Assembly (NCBI RefSeq): GCF_001553455.1
Contig: NZ_BBOX01000107.1
Span: 1-64,000, forward strand
Reading direction: 5' to 3'
DNA from: Streptomyces hygroscopicus subsp. hygroscopicus
Lineage (GTDB): Bacteria > Actinomycetota > Actinomycetes > Streptomycetales > Streptomycetaceae
Length of the DNA stretch: 64,000 nt
Part shown: in pieces, positions 10,142 to 18,563 of the stretch
Position numbering within the stretch: position 1 is the stretch's first letter
Layout of the letters: each line of letters opens with the position of its first letter
Made by a program: the position numbers and the translations under genes
Notes under the pieces: model-generated
What the model was told of the DNA's origin: nothing
Database searches by the model: none
Seen by the model: the letters and a program-made list of their open reading frames with translations, nothing else

Positions 10142-11234
10142 CGAGTTCGTCCTTCCAGAAGTGACAGGCGCTGGTCCGCCCGCCGGACGCCGGGGACGCG
10201 GCCGCCGCCGTCACCTCGTACAGCGGCGGACGTTCGCCGCGGCAGATCTCCTGGGCGCGCGGGCAGCGGGGGTGGAAGGGGCAGCCGGAGGGCAGGGCGA
10301 GGGGGCTGGGCGGCGCTCCCTTGATCGCGTAGAGCCTCCCGCCGTGGTGGCCTCGCCGATTCCGCCGGGCCCGGTCGCCCCGGCCGGCCGGCTCGCCCGG
10401 GTCGTTCCGTCGCGCGCCCCGGTCGTTCCGTCGCGCGCCCCGGTCGTTCACGCGCGGCACGGAGTCCAGCAGTCCGCGGGTGTAGGGGTGGGCGGGGCGG
10501 CGGTAGAGGTCGCGTACCGGTGCGGTCTCCACGATCCGGCCCGCGTACATCACGGCGATCGTGTCAGCCACGTCCGCGACCACGCCCAGGTCATGCGTGA
10601 TGAGGACCAGCCCCATCGCGTACTCCCGGCGCAGCTCCGCGAGCAGATCCATGACCTGGGCCTGGACGGTGACGTCCAGGGCCGTGGTCGGCTCGTCCGC
10701 GATGATCAGGTCCGGCTCCAGCGCCATGGCCATGGCGATCATGATGCGCTGGCGCATACCGCCGGAGAACTGGTGCGGATAGTCCCCGGCCCGCTGTCCC
10801 GCCGCGGGAATGCGGACCCGGTCCATCAGCTCCACCGCCCGCCGCCGGGCGTCCTTGCCGGACATCCCGCGGTGCACCTGGTACATCTCGGCGAGCTGGG
10901 CGCCCACGGGGAGCACCGGGTTGAGGGCGGAGAGCGCGTCCTGGAAGATCATCGCCATCGCGGCGCCCCGGATCCGGCGGCGCTCCCGCGCGCTCATCGT
11001 CAGCAGGTCCCGCCCCCGGAACAGCACCCGGCCGCCGGTGACCCGGCCCGGCGGGGAGTCGAGGATGCCCATGATCGCCTGGGCGGTCACGGACTTGCCG
11101 GACCCCGACTCGCCCAGCACGGCGAGGGTGCGGCCCGCGTCCACGCCGTAGCTGACCCCGCCGACGGCCTCGGCGATCCCGTCCCGGGTGCGGAATTCGA
11201 CTCTCAGGTCCTGTACGTCCAGCAGACGGGTCAC
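10125..11234 (-). CDS. Oligopeptide ABC ATPase, OppD type (system 2)
   Basis: 369 residues. Walker A is GESGSGKS, signature [15 protein letters not shown], Walker [13 protein letters not shown]. The GTG start at 11234 has ggagg about 8 nt upstream. Before the C-terminal oligo_HPY cysteines (CPFHPRC), an insertion rich in R, N and D with a repeated RGARRND unit replaces the short linker seen in the system 3 paralogue. It comes from a 21-bp DNA repeat at 10401-10442. The insertion lies in a surface-exposed C-terminal region, so the enzyme may still work. Confidence 0.93.
   Translation of the reverse strand: MTRLLDVQDLRVEFRTRDGIAEAVGGVSYGVDAGRTLAVLGESGSGKSVTAQAIMGILDSPPGRVTGGRVLFRGRDLLTMSARERRRIRGAAMAMIFQDALSALNPVLPVGAQLAEMYQVHRGMSGKDARRRAVELMDRVRIPAAGQRAGDYPHQFSGGMRQRIMIAMAMALEPDLIIADEPTTALDVTVQAQVMDLLAELRREYAMGLVLITHDLGVVADVADTIAVMYAGRIVETAPVRDLYRRPAHPYTRGLLDSVPRVNDRGARRNDRGARRNDPGEPAGRGDRARRNRRGHHGGRLYAIKGAPPSPLALPSGCPFHPRCPRAQEICRGERPPLYEVTAAAASPASGGRTSACHFWKDELDGLDV
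10401..10442. repeat. Two 21-bp direct repeats inside the OppD gene
   Basis: The unit gtcgttccgtcgcgcgcccc plus g occurs twice back to back, followed by a partial third copy starting gtcgttc. The period is a multiple of 3, so the frame of the OppD gene is kept and the protein gains RGARRND-type repeats. Confidence 0.75.
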
Positions 11235-11247
11235 GGCCGGTCGCCTC

Positions 11248-12273
11248 CTACCGCAGCTTGGGGTCGAGGGCGTCGCGCACCGCGTCGCCGAGCATGATGA
11301 ACGCCAGGACGGTGAGGGACAGCGCCCCGGCCGGCCACAGCAGCATGTGCGGGGCGTTGCGGATCTGGGGGGCCGCGGAGGAGATGTCGATCCCCCAGGA
11401 GACGGTGGGCGGTTTGAGCCCCACGCCCAGGAAGGACAGCGTGGCCTCCAGCGCGATGTAGGTGCCCAGCGCGATGGTCGCGACGACGATCACGGGGGCC
11501 ACGGCGTTGGGCGCGATATGGCGCAGCAGGGTCCGGCCGCTGCTCGCGCCGAGCGCCCGCGCCGCCTGGACGTAGTCGTGCTCCTTGACCGTCACCACCG
11601 AGCCGCGGGCGATCCGGGAGATCTGCGGCCAGCCCAGCAGCACGATGAAGCCGACGACCGGCCAGACCGAGCCGCTGGTGACCACGGACAGGAAGACGAG
11701 GCCGCCCAGCAGGATCGGGATGCCGAAGAAGACATCGGCGATCCGCGAGAGCAGCGCGTCCCACCAGCCGCCGAAGTACCCGGCGAGCCCGCCCAGCACG
11801 CTGCCCAGCAGGGCGGCGCCGAGGGTGGCGCAGATGCCGACGGTGATGGAGGCGCGGGCGCCGTAGACCGTGCGGGTGTAGACGTCGCGGCCCTGGAGGT
11901 CGTAGCCGAAGGGGTGGCCGGGGGCCGGGCCGTCCTGTGCCTTGGCGAGGTCGCCGTGGTACGGGTTGCCGCTCGCGATCAGCTGCGGCCAGATCGCGAT
12001 GACCACGAGGAAGAGGATGACCAGCGCGGAGAGGACGAAGACGGGGTTGCGGCGCAGATCGTGCCAGGCGTCGGACCACAGTCCCCGGCCGGGCGGGGCG
12101 GCCGGTCCGCCGGAGCGGCGGCCGGGTCCCGTGCGCCAGGGGAGGGGGCGGCGCCGTGGTCCGCCCTCCAGGATCGGGGGGCCGGGGGTGGCCCGGCCCA
12201 GCGGACCGCCGCCGCTGTCGGCCGGTGCGAGCGCCTCGGTCGTGTCGTAGCGCGTGTCAAAGGGCTCAGGCAT
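11248..12273 (-). CDS. Oligopeptide ABC permease, OppC type (system 2)
   Basis: 341 residues from the ATG at 12273, which gives MPEPFDTRY. This start overlaps the stop of the upstream permease by 8 nt (ATGCCTGA), exactly as at the same junction in system 3, so I prefer it to an upstream start at 12315. A Pro-rich cytosolic N-terminus precedes the first helix. The permease core has an EAA loop around EHDYVQAARALGASSGRT. The C-terminus AVRDALDPKLR is shared with the system 3 protein. Confidence 0.92.
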   Translation of the reverse strand: MPEPFDTRYDTTEALAPADSGGGPLGRATPGPPILEGGPRRRPLPWRTGPGRRSGGPAAPPGRGLWSDAWHDLRRNPVFVLSALVILFLVVIAIWPQLIASGNPYHGDLAKAQDGPAPGHPFGYDLQGRDVYTRTVYGARASITVGICATLGAALLGSVLGGLAGYFGGWWDALLSRIADVFFGIPILLGGLVFLSVVTSGSVWPVVGFIVLLGWPQISRIARGSVVTVKEHDYVQAARALGASSGRTLLRHIAPNAVAPVIVVATIALGTYIALEATLSFLGVGLKPPTVSWGIDISSAAPQIRNAPHMLLWPAGALSLTVLAFIMLGDAVRDALDPKLR

Positions 12274-13189
12274 ACCGAATCCTCGGGTCGAGCACGGCGT
12301 AGAGGAGGTCGACAAGCAGATTGGCGAGCAGGAAGACGATCACCAGGATGGTCACGAAGCCGACGACGGTCGGCGAGTTCTGGCGCAGGATGCCCTGGTA
12401 GAGCTGGTAGCCCACGCCGTGGATGTTGAAGATCCGCTCGGTGACGATCGCGCCGCCCATCAGCGCGCCGATGTCCGTGCCGATGAACGTCACCACCGGG
12501 ATCAGCGAGTTGCGCAGCAGATGGCGGATGACGATCCGGTGGCGCGGCAGCCCCTTGGCGACGGCGGTGCGGACGTAGTCGGCGCGGGCGTTCTCCACGA
12601 TGGAGGTACGGGTGAGGCGGGTGGTGTACGCGAGGGACACCAGCCCCAGCACCACCCCGGGCAGCAGCAGCTCGGTCAGCGGCGCCTCCGGGGAGACCGA
12701 GGGCCTGGCCCAGCCCCAGCTCACGCCGAACAGGTACTGCAGCACCGTGCCGCTGACGAAGGTCGGCACGGAGACCACGACCAGGGTGAGCAGCAGCACC
12801 GAGGTGTCAAGACCCCGGCCCCGGCGCAGCCCGCTGAGGACGCCCAGGGTGACGCCCAGCGCCACCTCGAAGGCGACCGCGACCAGGGTGAGCCGGAGGG
12901 TGACGGGGAACGCGCTCGCCATCAGCTCGGTGACCGGCCGGCCGTCGAACGCGGTGCCGAAGTGCCCGCTGAAGATCTGCCCCATGTAGTGCAGGTACTG
13001 GCGCCACAGCGGCTCGTCCAGGTAGAGGTCCCGGCGGATGCGGGCGGCGGTGGCGGGGTCGGGGGCCTTGTCGCCGAAGAGCGCGGCGACCGGGTCGCCG
13101 AGCGCGTACACCATGAAGAAGATCAGGAAGGTGGAGCCGAGGAACACCGGAATCATCTGCAGCAGCCGCCGCAGCGCATAGCGGCCCAT
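12266..13189 (-). CDS. Oligopeptide ABC permease, OppB type (system 2)
   Basis: 307 residues starting MGRYALRRLLQMIPV, the classic OppB N-terminal helix. The EAA loop is around ADYVRTAVAKGLPRHR and the C-terminus is LLYAVLDPRIRYA. The gene starts 3 nt after the stop of the binding-protein gene, so the two are likely translationally coupled. Confidence 0.93.
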   Translation of the reverse strand: MGRYALRRLLQMIPVFLGSTFLIFFMVYALGDPVAALFGDKAPDPATAARIRRDLYLDEPLWRQYLHYMGQIFSGHFGTAFDGRPVTELMASAFPVTLRLTLVAVAFEVALGVTLGVLSGLRRGRGLDTSVLLLTLVVVSVPTFVSGTVLQYLFGVSWGWARPSVSPEAPLTELLLPGVVLGLVSLAYTTRLTRTSIVENARADYVRTAVAKGLPRHRIVIRHLLRNSLIPVVTFIGTDIGALMGGAIVTERIFNIHGVGYQLYQGILRQNSPTVVGFVTILVIVFLLANLLVDLLYAVLDPRIRYA

Positions 13190-13192
13190 GGC

Positions 13193-14830
13193 TCAGCTCA
13201 CCCTGATCCGCGCGTAGACGGGCACGCTGAACTGGTTGAGCGCCACCTCGCTGAGCCGCCGCGAATAGCCCGCGCTGCCGTTCTGGTACCACAGCGGAAT
13301 GGCGGGCATCTGCTCGGCGAGGATCTTCTCCGCGTCCTGGAAACCGGCGATGGCCGGGCCGTCGGCGGAGGCGGCGTTGGCCTGGTTCACCAGGCGGTCG
13401 AAGCCGGTGTCGCTGAAGTGGCCGTCGTTGGAGGAGGCGCCGGTGTAGTACAGGGGCTGGAGGAAGTTCTGGATCAGCGGGTAGTCCATCTGCCAGCCGG
13501 CCCGGAACGGTCCGGTCATCTTCTCGCCGGCCATCTTGTTGCGGTAGTCGGCGAAGGTGCCGACCGGTCTGCCGACACACGCCCGGTCGTTCCGCAGCAC
13601 GGTGTTCACGCTGTTGCAGACCGCGTCCACCCAGTCCTTGTGGGAACCGGTGTCCGCGTTGTACGTGATCGTCATCCGGCCGCCCGGCAGCCCCCCGGCC
13701 GCCTTGATCAGCTTGCGCGCCCGGACCGGGTCGTAGCGGCAGGCGTCCCCGCACAGCCCCGGCCGATAGCCGCCCCGGCGGCGCAGGACGGGGGAGGTCC
13801 AGTCGGTCGCGGGGGTGCGGGTGCCGTGGAAGATCCGCTGGGTGATCTGCGCGCGGTCGATCGCCATCGAGATGCCCCGCCGGAGCTTCGCCCTGGCCGG
13901 GCCGCTCCAGGCCCGGTCGTACATCGGGAAGGTGAGCGTCTGGATGATCCCGGCGGGCTGGTTGAGGTAGCGGTCGCCGAGGTCGGAGCGGACGAACTTC
14001 AGCTGCTGCGCCGGGACGTCGTCCACCAGATCGAGATTGCCCGCCTGGAGATCGGTGTAGGCGGTGTTGCTGTCGGTGTAGACGCGCAGATCGACGCCCT
14101 TGTTACGGGCCTTGTCGGGCCCCGGGTATCCGTCCCAGGCGCGCAGCTTCATCACCGAGCCCCTGACGTACGACCGCACCTGGTACGGGCCGTTGCCGAT
14201 GGGCTTGTCCAGCCAGGCGGCGTGGTCCTCGAAGAACGCCCGGGGCAGCGGTGCGTAGGCGTTGTAGCCGAGGGTCTTGGGCCAGGTGGAGAACTTCTGG
14301 GTGAGCCTGACGGTGAAGGTCCGCTCGTCCTTCACCCGCAGCCCGGAGAGCGTCTTGGCGGTGGGGGCGCCGGAGGCGGGGTGGACCTTGTCGTAGCCCT
14401 CGATGTACTCGAAGAAGTAGGCGTTGCGCTGCTTGTGGTCGATCCGGGCGCCGTAGTTCCAGGCGTCCACGAAGGACGCGGCGGTGACCTTCTCCCCATT
14501 GGCGAACCGCCGGCCCTTCTTGAGGGTGATGGTGTAGTTCCGCTGGTCGGCGCTCTCGATCCGCTCCGCGAGGGCGTTCTCGGCCTCGCCGGTCACCGGG
14601 TCGTAGTGCTTGAGCCCGCGGAAGATCATGTCCAGGACCTTGCCGCCCTGGACGTCATTGGTGTTGGCCGGCTCCAGCGGATTGGGCGGATCGCCCCAGG
14701 AGGAGCGGACCACACCGGCCTCGGCGCCGCCGTCACCGCCGCCGCAGGCGGTCAGCGGCAGCGCGACGGCCGCCCCGCACAGGGCGGCCAGCGCACGTCT
14801 GGTACGCAGCGAATACGGGGCTCCGCGCAT
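13193..14830 (-). CDS. Family 5 solute-binding lipoprotein (system 2)
   Basis: 545 residues, SBP_bac_5 fold. The N-terminus is basic (SLRTRRAL) with a hydrophobic stretch and a lipobox LTAC followed by GGG, so a lipoprotein is expected. It is the first gene of operon 2 and must be made in excess over the permeases. It is the closest match in layout to the protein at 22833-24476: both have the phrase NPLQPAN / NPLEPAN near the N-terminus and an invariant AIPLWY or AIPLWF near the C-terminus. Confidence 0.93.
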   Translation of the reverse strand: MRGAPYSLRTRRALAALCGAAVALPLTACGGGDGGAEAGVVRSSWGDPPNPLEPANTNDVQGGKVLDMIFRGLKHYDPVTGEAENALAERIESADQRNYTITLKKGRRFANGEKVTAASFVDAWNYGARIDHKQRNAYFFEYIEGYDKVHPASGAPTAKTLSGLRVKDERTFTVRLTQKFSTWPKTLGYNAYAPLPRAFFEDHAAWLDKPIGNGPYQVRSYVRGSVMKLRAWDGYPGPDKARNKGVDLRVYTDSNTAYTDLQAGNLDLVDDVPAQQLKFVRSDLGDRYLNQPAGIIQTLTFPMYDRAWSGPARAKLRRGISMAIDRAQITQRIFHGTRTPATDWTSPVLRRRGGYRPGLCGDACRYDPVRARKLIKAAGGLPGGRMTITYNADTGSHKDWVDAVCNSVNTVLRNDRACVGRPVGTFADYRNKMAGEKMTGPFRAGWQMDYPLIQNFLQPLYYTGASSNDGHFSDTGFDRLVNQANAASADGPAIAGFQDAEKILAEQMPAIPLWYQNGSAGYSRRLSEVALNQFSVPVYARIRVS

Positions 14831-15012
14831 CGCGCCTCCCGAGGATCCGGTCCAAGATCCGCCTCAGGCCCATCTGACATCCGCTGGGGCGGCGGCGCAC
14901 GTCGGTGACCGCTGTCCGGGGTGGCGGGGGCGGGCACCCGCCGTGGGCCCTTCACCCGGATGAGGGGGCGGCAGGGTGTGGGGACGGACCGGCGGGCGCG
15001 CGGAAGCGACCT

Positions 15013-15414
15013 TCAGACCTGCTGCACGGTCACCAGCTTGCCTCGGCTGCCGAGTCGGTCGAGCAACTGCCGGATGTCGTCAGGGTCGGAGGTGACGATC
15101 GTCGCCTCCTGCCACGCGGCGAGCACCGCGACGGCTCCGTCCACCGGATCGGACGTTCCCGCTCGGGCCAGCAGTTCCCCGACCTCCCGGGCCGCCGTCT
15201 CGTCCATGACCGCCACATCGCACCCCTTGAGCAGGTGCGCCAGGCGCGCTTGGCGCGCGCCGTCCCGCCACACCTGCGCGACCACAGGCGCGGGCACCTG
15301 GGGCACACCACCCGCCGTCAGATAGGCGCGGTGGGCCCGCCAGACCTTGACCTGGGACCGCTCGGCGGCGATCAGCATCCCCGCGTCATAGACAACGGGT
15401 CGCAGTACCGCCAT
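15013..15414 (-). CDS. PIN-domain ribonuclease, VapC-like toxin
   Basis: 133 residues from the ATG at 15414, which has ggggga about 7 nt upstream; an earlier in-frame ATG at 15441 has no ribosome site. The PIN acidic residues are visible: D in VVYDAGML, E and D in the middle (MDETAAREVGELL), D in SDPVDGAVAVLA, and D in TSDPDDIRQLL. Such domains cut RNA using Mg2+. It lies 37 nt after a predicted antitoxin, giving the usual VapB-VapC order. The paired arrangement supports a toxin-antitoxin module, but activity is inferred. Confidence 0.8.
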   Translation of the reverse strand: MAVLRPVVYDAGMLIAAERSQVKVWRAHRAYLTAGGVPQVPAPVVAQVWRDGARQARLAHLLKGCDVAVMDETAAREVGELLARAGTSDPVDGAVAVLAAWQEATIVTSDPDDIRQLLDRLGSRGKLVTVQQV

Positions 15415-15451
15415 CGGCCGTCCCCCCGAGCGCTTTTCCATCAAGCCGCGA

Positions 15452-15727
15452 TCAAGCCGCGTGATCGCCGGCGCCGGACTCGCCGTCCGCGACGGGCCGG
15501 GTGACCGTGTCCATGAACGCGTCCACCCACGCCTGCTCCTCCGGGGTGGGCGGATCGATCTCCGCCAGCACCCCTTCCGCCGCGATCAGCCCTGCCTCGA
15601 TCTTGGCCGCGCGCTCTGCCGCACGCGAGAGCCAGGCCGAAACGCTCATGCCCTCGCGATCCGCCGCTTCCTTGGCGGCGCTCAGGGTCTCGCTCGGAAT
15701 CGTGATGGTGACACGTTCGAGGCTCAT
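15452..15727 (-). CDS. VapB-like antitoxin, ribbon-helix-helix type
   Basis: 91 residues starting MSLERVTITIPSET, typical of a ribbon-helix-helix DNA-binding N-terminus (alternating strand residues, then a helix with SVSAWLSRAAERA). The C-terminal part (ALA/GLU-rich, EEQAWVDAFM) would bind and block the toxin. An ATG at 15739 would add 4 residues (MIAG). It precedes the PIN gene and probably represses its own promoter. Confidence 0.75.
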   Translation of the reverse strand: MSLERVTITIPSETLSAAKEAADREGMSVSAWLSRAAERAAKIEAGLIAAEGVLAEIDPPTPEEQAWVDAFMDTVTRPVADGESGAGDHAA

Positions 15728-16015
15728 ACCGGCGATCATACGGGCGGACTGCCCATTCCGGGCATCCGCTGCGGGCGGTTCACCCGAAGGAGGGGGCGGG
15801 CAGGGTGTGGGACGACGGACCGGCACACCTGAGGAGTGCTCCTTGACCCGCTCCCCCTTTCCCGCGGATCCGCAATCGTCCCGGTGCAGACGGCCGCCCC
15901 CGCCGCCGTCTACGGCCCCGTCCCGGAGCCCCGTGCTGATCGACATGCATCCTCGCCGCGGGCGAGCGAACAATGAAACGAAGGCAGTTCGAGACGATCC
16001 GAGAAGGTGACCGTG

Positions 16016-16306
16016 ATGCGGAACTCGATCGTACGCGCCCTGGCAACCGGTGCCGCGGCGGCTGTGATGGCCGGTGGCGCGGCCGTTGCCACCCCGGGTA
16101 CCGCTCTGGCGACGCCCACCGCGTCGGTGACGCACACGAAGGCGGACAGCGCCCAGCACGGGACCACGCCCTCGCCCACACCGTCGCCCTCCAAATCGGG
16201 CAAGCACTGCAAGGACATGAAGGCCCAGACCAAGACGGTCACGCGTGACGGCAAGACCTACAAGGTCTGGATCTCGGCCCACAAGGTCTGCTACATGATG
16301 AAGTGA
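16016..16306 (+). CDS. Small secreted protein
   Basis: 96 residues. The N-terminus is a good signal peptide: MRNSIVR, then an Ala-rich hydrophobic core, then ALATP as a probable signal peptidase I site. The mature protein is short, with a Ser/Thr/Pro linker (TPSPTPSPSKSG), two cysteines (KHCKDM and KVCYMMK) and many lysines. The two cysteines could form one disulfide. The ATG at 16016 has gagaagg 8 nt upstream; GTG codons at 16007 and 16013 are alternatives. The function is unknown. Confidence 0.65.
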   Translation: MRNSIVRALATGAAAAVMAGGAAVATPGTALATPTASVTHTKADSAQHGTTPSPTPSPSKSGKHCKDMKAQTKTVTRDGKTYKVWISAHKVCYMMK

Positions 16307-16391
16307 TCGTCGCGGCGCTCAGCCCCGGGCCGGTGACTTCTCGGTGGGTTCGGCGCAGTGACATGCCGTGGCATCGGCGTCCCTGCGCCCC

Positions 16392-16827
16392 CAACCCACC
16401 GCAAGCTCGGGTTCACCCCCCGAGCCGGTCCAACTCCCCCGCCTTCACGGCCCGCAGCAACGCGCGGAGCGCGGCGGGGGTCGTGGATATGACGACCTCC
16501 GGGTCGTCGCTCTCGCGCAGGTGGGGCAGACCGGCGGAATCGGCGGCGAGTTCCACGCAGGTGTCAGTGTGACCCTCGCTGAAGCTCGACTTTCGCCACG
16601 TGAGCTGAGACACGCGTGCACCTCCCTGGAGCCCATACGGTTACGGTGAGCTTGGCACAGTGGCATGCGGTGGCATCGGCAGTCCTGCGCCCCAACCCAC
16701 CGCAAGCTCAGGTTCACCCCCCGAGCCGGTCCAACTCCCCCGCCTTCACGGCCCGCAGCAACGCGCGGAGCGCGGCGGGGGTCGTGGATATGACGACCTC
16801 CGGGTCGTCGCTCTCGCGCAGGTGGGG
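16392..16827. repeat. Tandem duplication covering the 3' halves of two DUF397 genes
   Basis: A block of about 135 nt at 16392-16526 recurs at 16693-16827 with one base difference (16409 versus 16710). The offset is 301 nt. It covers the last half of each DUF397 gene and about 20 nt of 3' flank; the first halves of the two genes differ much more. Confidence 0.85.
16413..16613 (-). CDS. DUF397 protein, copy A
   Basis: 66 residues, with the family signature WRKSSFSEG near the start and CVELA a little later. DUF397 proteins usually pair with an XRE/DUF5753 regulator and act as small partners in Streptomyces developmental or antibiotic control. The last 30 or so residues are identical to copy B. 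It is 100 nt downstream of copy B. Confidence 0.88.
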   Translation of the reverse strand: MSQLTWRKSSFSEGHTDTCVELAADSAGLPHLRESDDPEVVISTTPAALRALLRAVKAGELDRLGG

Positions 16828-16914
16828 GTTGCCGACGGAGTCGGGGGCGAGTTCGACGCAGTTGGGGGCGTCGCCCGTGCTGAAGCTGGACTTCCGCCAC
16901 GGAAGCGAAGACAT
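16714..16914 (-). CDS. DUF397 protein, copy B
   Basis: 66 residues, with WRKSSFSTG and CVELA motifs. It starts 12 nt after the stop of the XRE regulator gene, so the two are co-transcribed and it is probably the original partner. Compared with copy A, the N-terminal half differs at about ten positions (for example TGDAPN versus EGHTDT), whereas the C-terminal half is identical. Confidence 0.9.
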   Translation of the reverse strand: MSSLPWRKSSFSTGDAPNCVELAPDSVGNPHLRESDDPEVVISTTPAALRALLRAVKAGELDRLGG

Positions 16915-16926
16915 GCGGCTCTCTCC

Positions 16927-17817
16927 TTAGAGAAGCGGATAGAGGATGTGCTGGATGAGGCCGAGGGAATCCTTCGCCGTACGAGCCTCCGGCACAGCCT
17001 CGGCATCGACCGGAGGCAGGGCCAGCGCACTCAGCCTCACGAACGACTCCCCATATTCGGCCAGCGCTTGGCGCTCGTCGAGGAACTGCGCCTTGCCCAC
17101 CTGGTCGACGAGCACCGCACCCAATTCCACCACGCCGGGTTCGATCACCATGAACGGGTGGCTGAAGGCCGCGCTTCCCTCGTTGTCGATGGGGATGATC
17201 TGGATCGTGACGTTCGGCAAGCGCGACAACTCGATCAGCCGGAGCAGCTGATCACGCATCACCGCCCGACCGCCGTAGAGAACACGCAGCGCCGCCTCGT
17301 GAATGATGGCGTGGAACTGCGGAGGCCGCTCGCCCGACAGAACCTTCTGCCGTCGCATCCTGAACTCCACTGCTGAGTCGCGGACTTCACTTACCGTTGG
17401 AGAGAAACCGCCGCTGTGCACGGCGGTCGCGTACTCGAAGGTCTGGAGCAGCCCCGGGATGAACAGCAACTCGTAGTTGCGCAGAGCAACGGCTCCTGCC
17501 TCCAGCTCTGCCAAGTCGAGGTGCGTCGCGCCAAGGGTCGTACGGTAGTCGCTCCACCATCCCCTGCCAGACGCCCGCCCCAGGGCCAGCAGAGCATCAA
17601 CGGGGTAGGTATATGTGCTACCGAGCGCCTGAGCCAGCTTCTGAAGCCGCTCGGCCGACAGGTTCGTCCGGCCCGCCTCAACGTTGCTGAAGTGCGGCTG
17701 GCGCATCCCCACCAACCGAGCCGCCTCGCCAACAGTCAGTCCGGCCGCCTCACGCAGCCTGCGCACCTCGACGCCGAACCGGCGCTGCCGATACGTGGGA
17801 TCGGCCCTGAGCCCCAT
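16927..17817 (-). CDS. XRE-family regulator with DUF5753 domain
   Basis: 296 residues. The helix-turn-helix is at about residues 13-65 (LREAAGLTVGEAARLVGM followed by SNVEAGR). The C-terminal two thirds is the DUF5753 domain, with the usual phrase LLFIPGLLQTFEYA. The ATG at 17817 has ggggaa about 6 nt upstream; a longer frame to 17874 has no site. It heads an operon with DUF397 copies and is divergent from the HATPase gene, the standard Streptomyces triad. It likely binds the inverted repeats just upstream. Confidence 0.92.
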   Translation of the reverse strand: MGLRADPTYRQRRFGVEVRRLREAAGLTVGEAARLVGMRQPHFSNVEAGRTNLSAERLQKLAQALGSTYTYPVDALLALGRASGRGWWSDYRTTLGATHLDLAELEAGAVALRNYELLFIPGLLQTFEYATAVHSGGFSPTVSEVRDSAVEFRMRRQKVLSGERPPQFHAIIHEAALRVLYGGRAVMRDQLLRLIELSRLPNVTIQIIPIDNEGSAAFSHPFMVIEPGVVELGAVLVDQVGKAQFLDERQALAEYGESFVRLSALALPPVDAEAVPEARTAKDSLGLIQHILYPLL

Positions 17818-17841
17818 GCGGATTCCCCTTTCATCCGTGGG

Positions 17842-17877
17842 GGAGTGTTGCGTGACGCAGACGGATGCGTCCACTCC
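17842..17877. promoter_or_regulatory. Nested inverted repeats, candidate operator of the XRE regulator
   Basis: GGAGTG (17842-17847) pairs with CACTCC (17872-17877), and inside them GACGCA (17854-17859) pairs with TGCGTC (17866-17871). The site begins 25 nt upstream of the regulator start, in the divergent promoter region shared with the HATPase gene. Its role as an operator is inferred from position and symmetry. Confidence 0.45.
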
Positions 17878-17976
17878 GTAACCATCATCCGGCCAACCGG
17901 GTTGTATCTATACCCGACAGGTCGCTACCTTACGTATGGCGCCAGTCACAGAAGGCACTCACCTGGAGGCTGCCCC

Positions 17977-18411
17977 ATGCGCACGCCCGAAGAGCCCTGG
18001 TCCTACGGCCTGTTCATCCCCCACGACCCGCGCGCCGTGGGCGTCGTACGGGCCACCATCCGCCACGTTCTCAGGGCGGCGCGGCTCGACTGCATCGTCG
18101 ACACGGCCGAACTGCTCGTGTCGGAGCTGGTCACCAACGCGTACCGGAACACCACCACCGACGCGTACGTCAGCATGGACTGGGAGCCCACGCCGTCCGG
18201 CTTCCGGGTCACCGTATGGGACTCCGGGTGCGGGCTGCCGCAGCCGGGGGCGGCTGCCGCCGAGGACGAGAGCGGGCGCGGCCTCACGATCGTCGAGTCG
18301 TGCTCCGACACCTGGGGCGTGCACGACTACACCGACAAGGACGCGGGCGTCACCGGCAAGGCCGTATGGTTCACGCTGACCCCGTCGCCCGTGGTGGGGC
18401 AAACTGGATGA
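17977..18411 (+). CDS. HATPase_c / RsbW-like anti-sigma regulatory kinase
   Basis: 144 residues with the GHKL ATPase N-box (ELLVSELVTNAYRN) and a G1-like box (VWDSGCGLPQ) and G2 segment (ESGRGLTIV). Such stand-alone domains phosphorylate anti-anti-sigma factors or bind regulators. It starts at the ATG at 17977 with tggagg 7 nt upstream and is divergent from the XRE gene. No partner sigma factor lies nearby. Confidence 0.88.
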   Translation: MRTPEEPWSYGLFIPHDPRAVGVVRATIRHVLRAARLDCIVDTAELLVSELVTNAYRNTTTDAYVSMDWEPTPSGFRVTVWDSGCGLPQPGAAAAEDESGRGLTIVESCSDTWGVHDYTDKDAGVTGKAVWFTLTPSPVVGQTG

Positions 18412-18497
18412 ACGCGCGCCGTGAGGTCGCGGCGTGAGCGCGTGAGCGGTTCCGTGCGGCATGGGGTGCGGCATTGGCCCGAGTCGGGCGGGGCCTG

Positions 18498-18555
18498 AAC
18501 GACGGCGAGGGCCGCCCGGACCGTGGGGTGCACGGTCCGGGCGGCCCTCGTCGTT
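18498..18555. terminator. Long hairpin between convergent genes
   Basis: A stem of about 25 bp (right arm 18531-18555, starting CACGGTCCGG) with a 3-nt bulge on the left arm and a 5-nt loop. It separates the + strand HATPase gene from ABC operon 3 on the other strand and should end transcription both ways. Confidence 0.75.
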
Positions 18556-18563
18556 CGGGAGCG

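Noticed and set aside
12254..14908. 884-codon frame on the + strand
   Set aside because: Antisense shadow of OppB and the binding protein of system 2; rich in H, Q, R, V, G with no domain.
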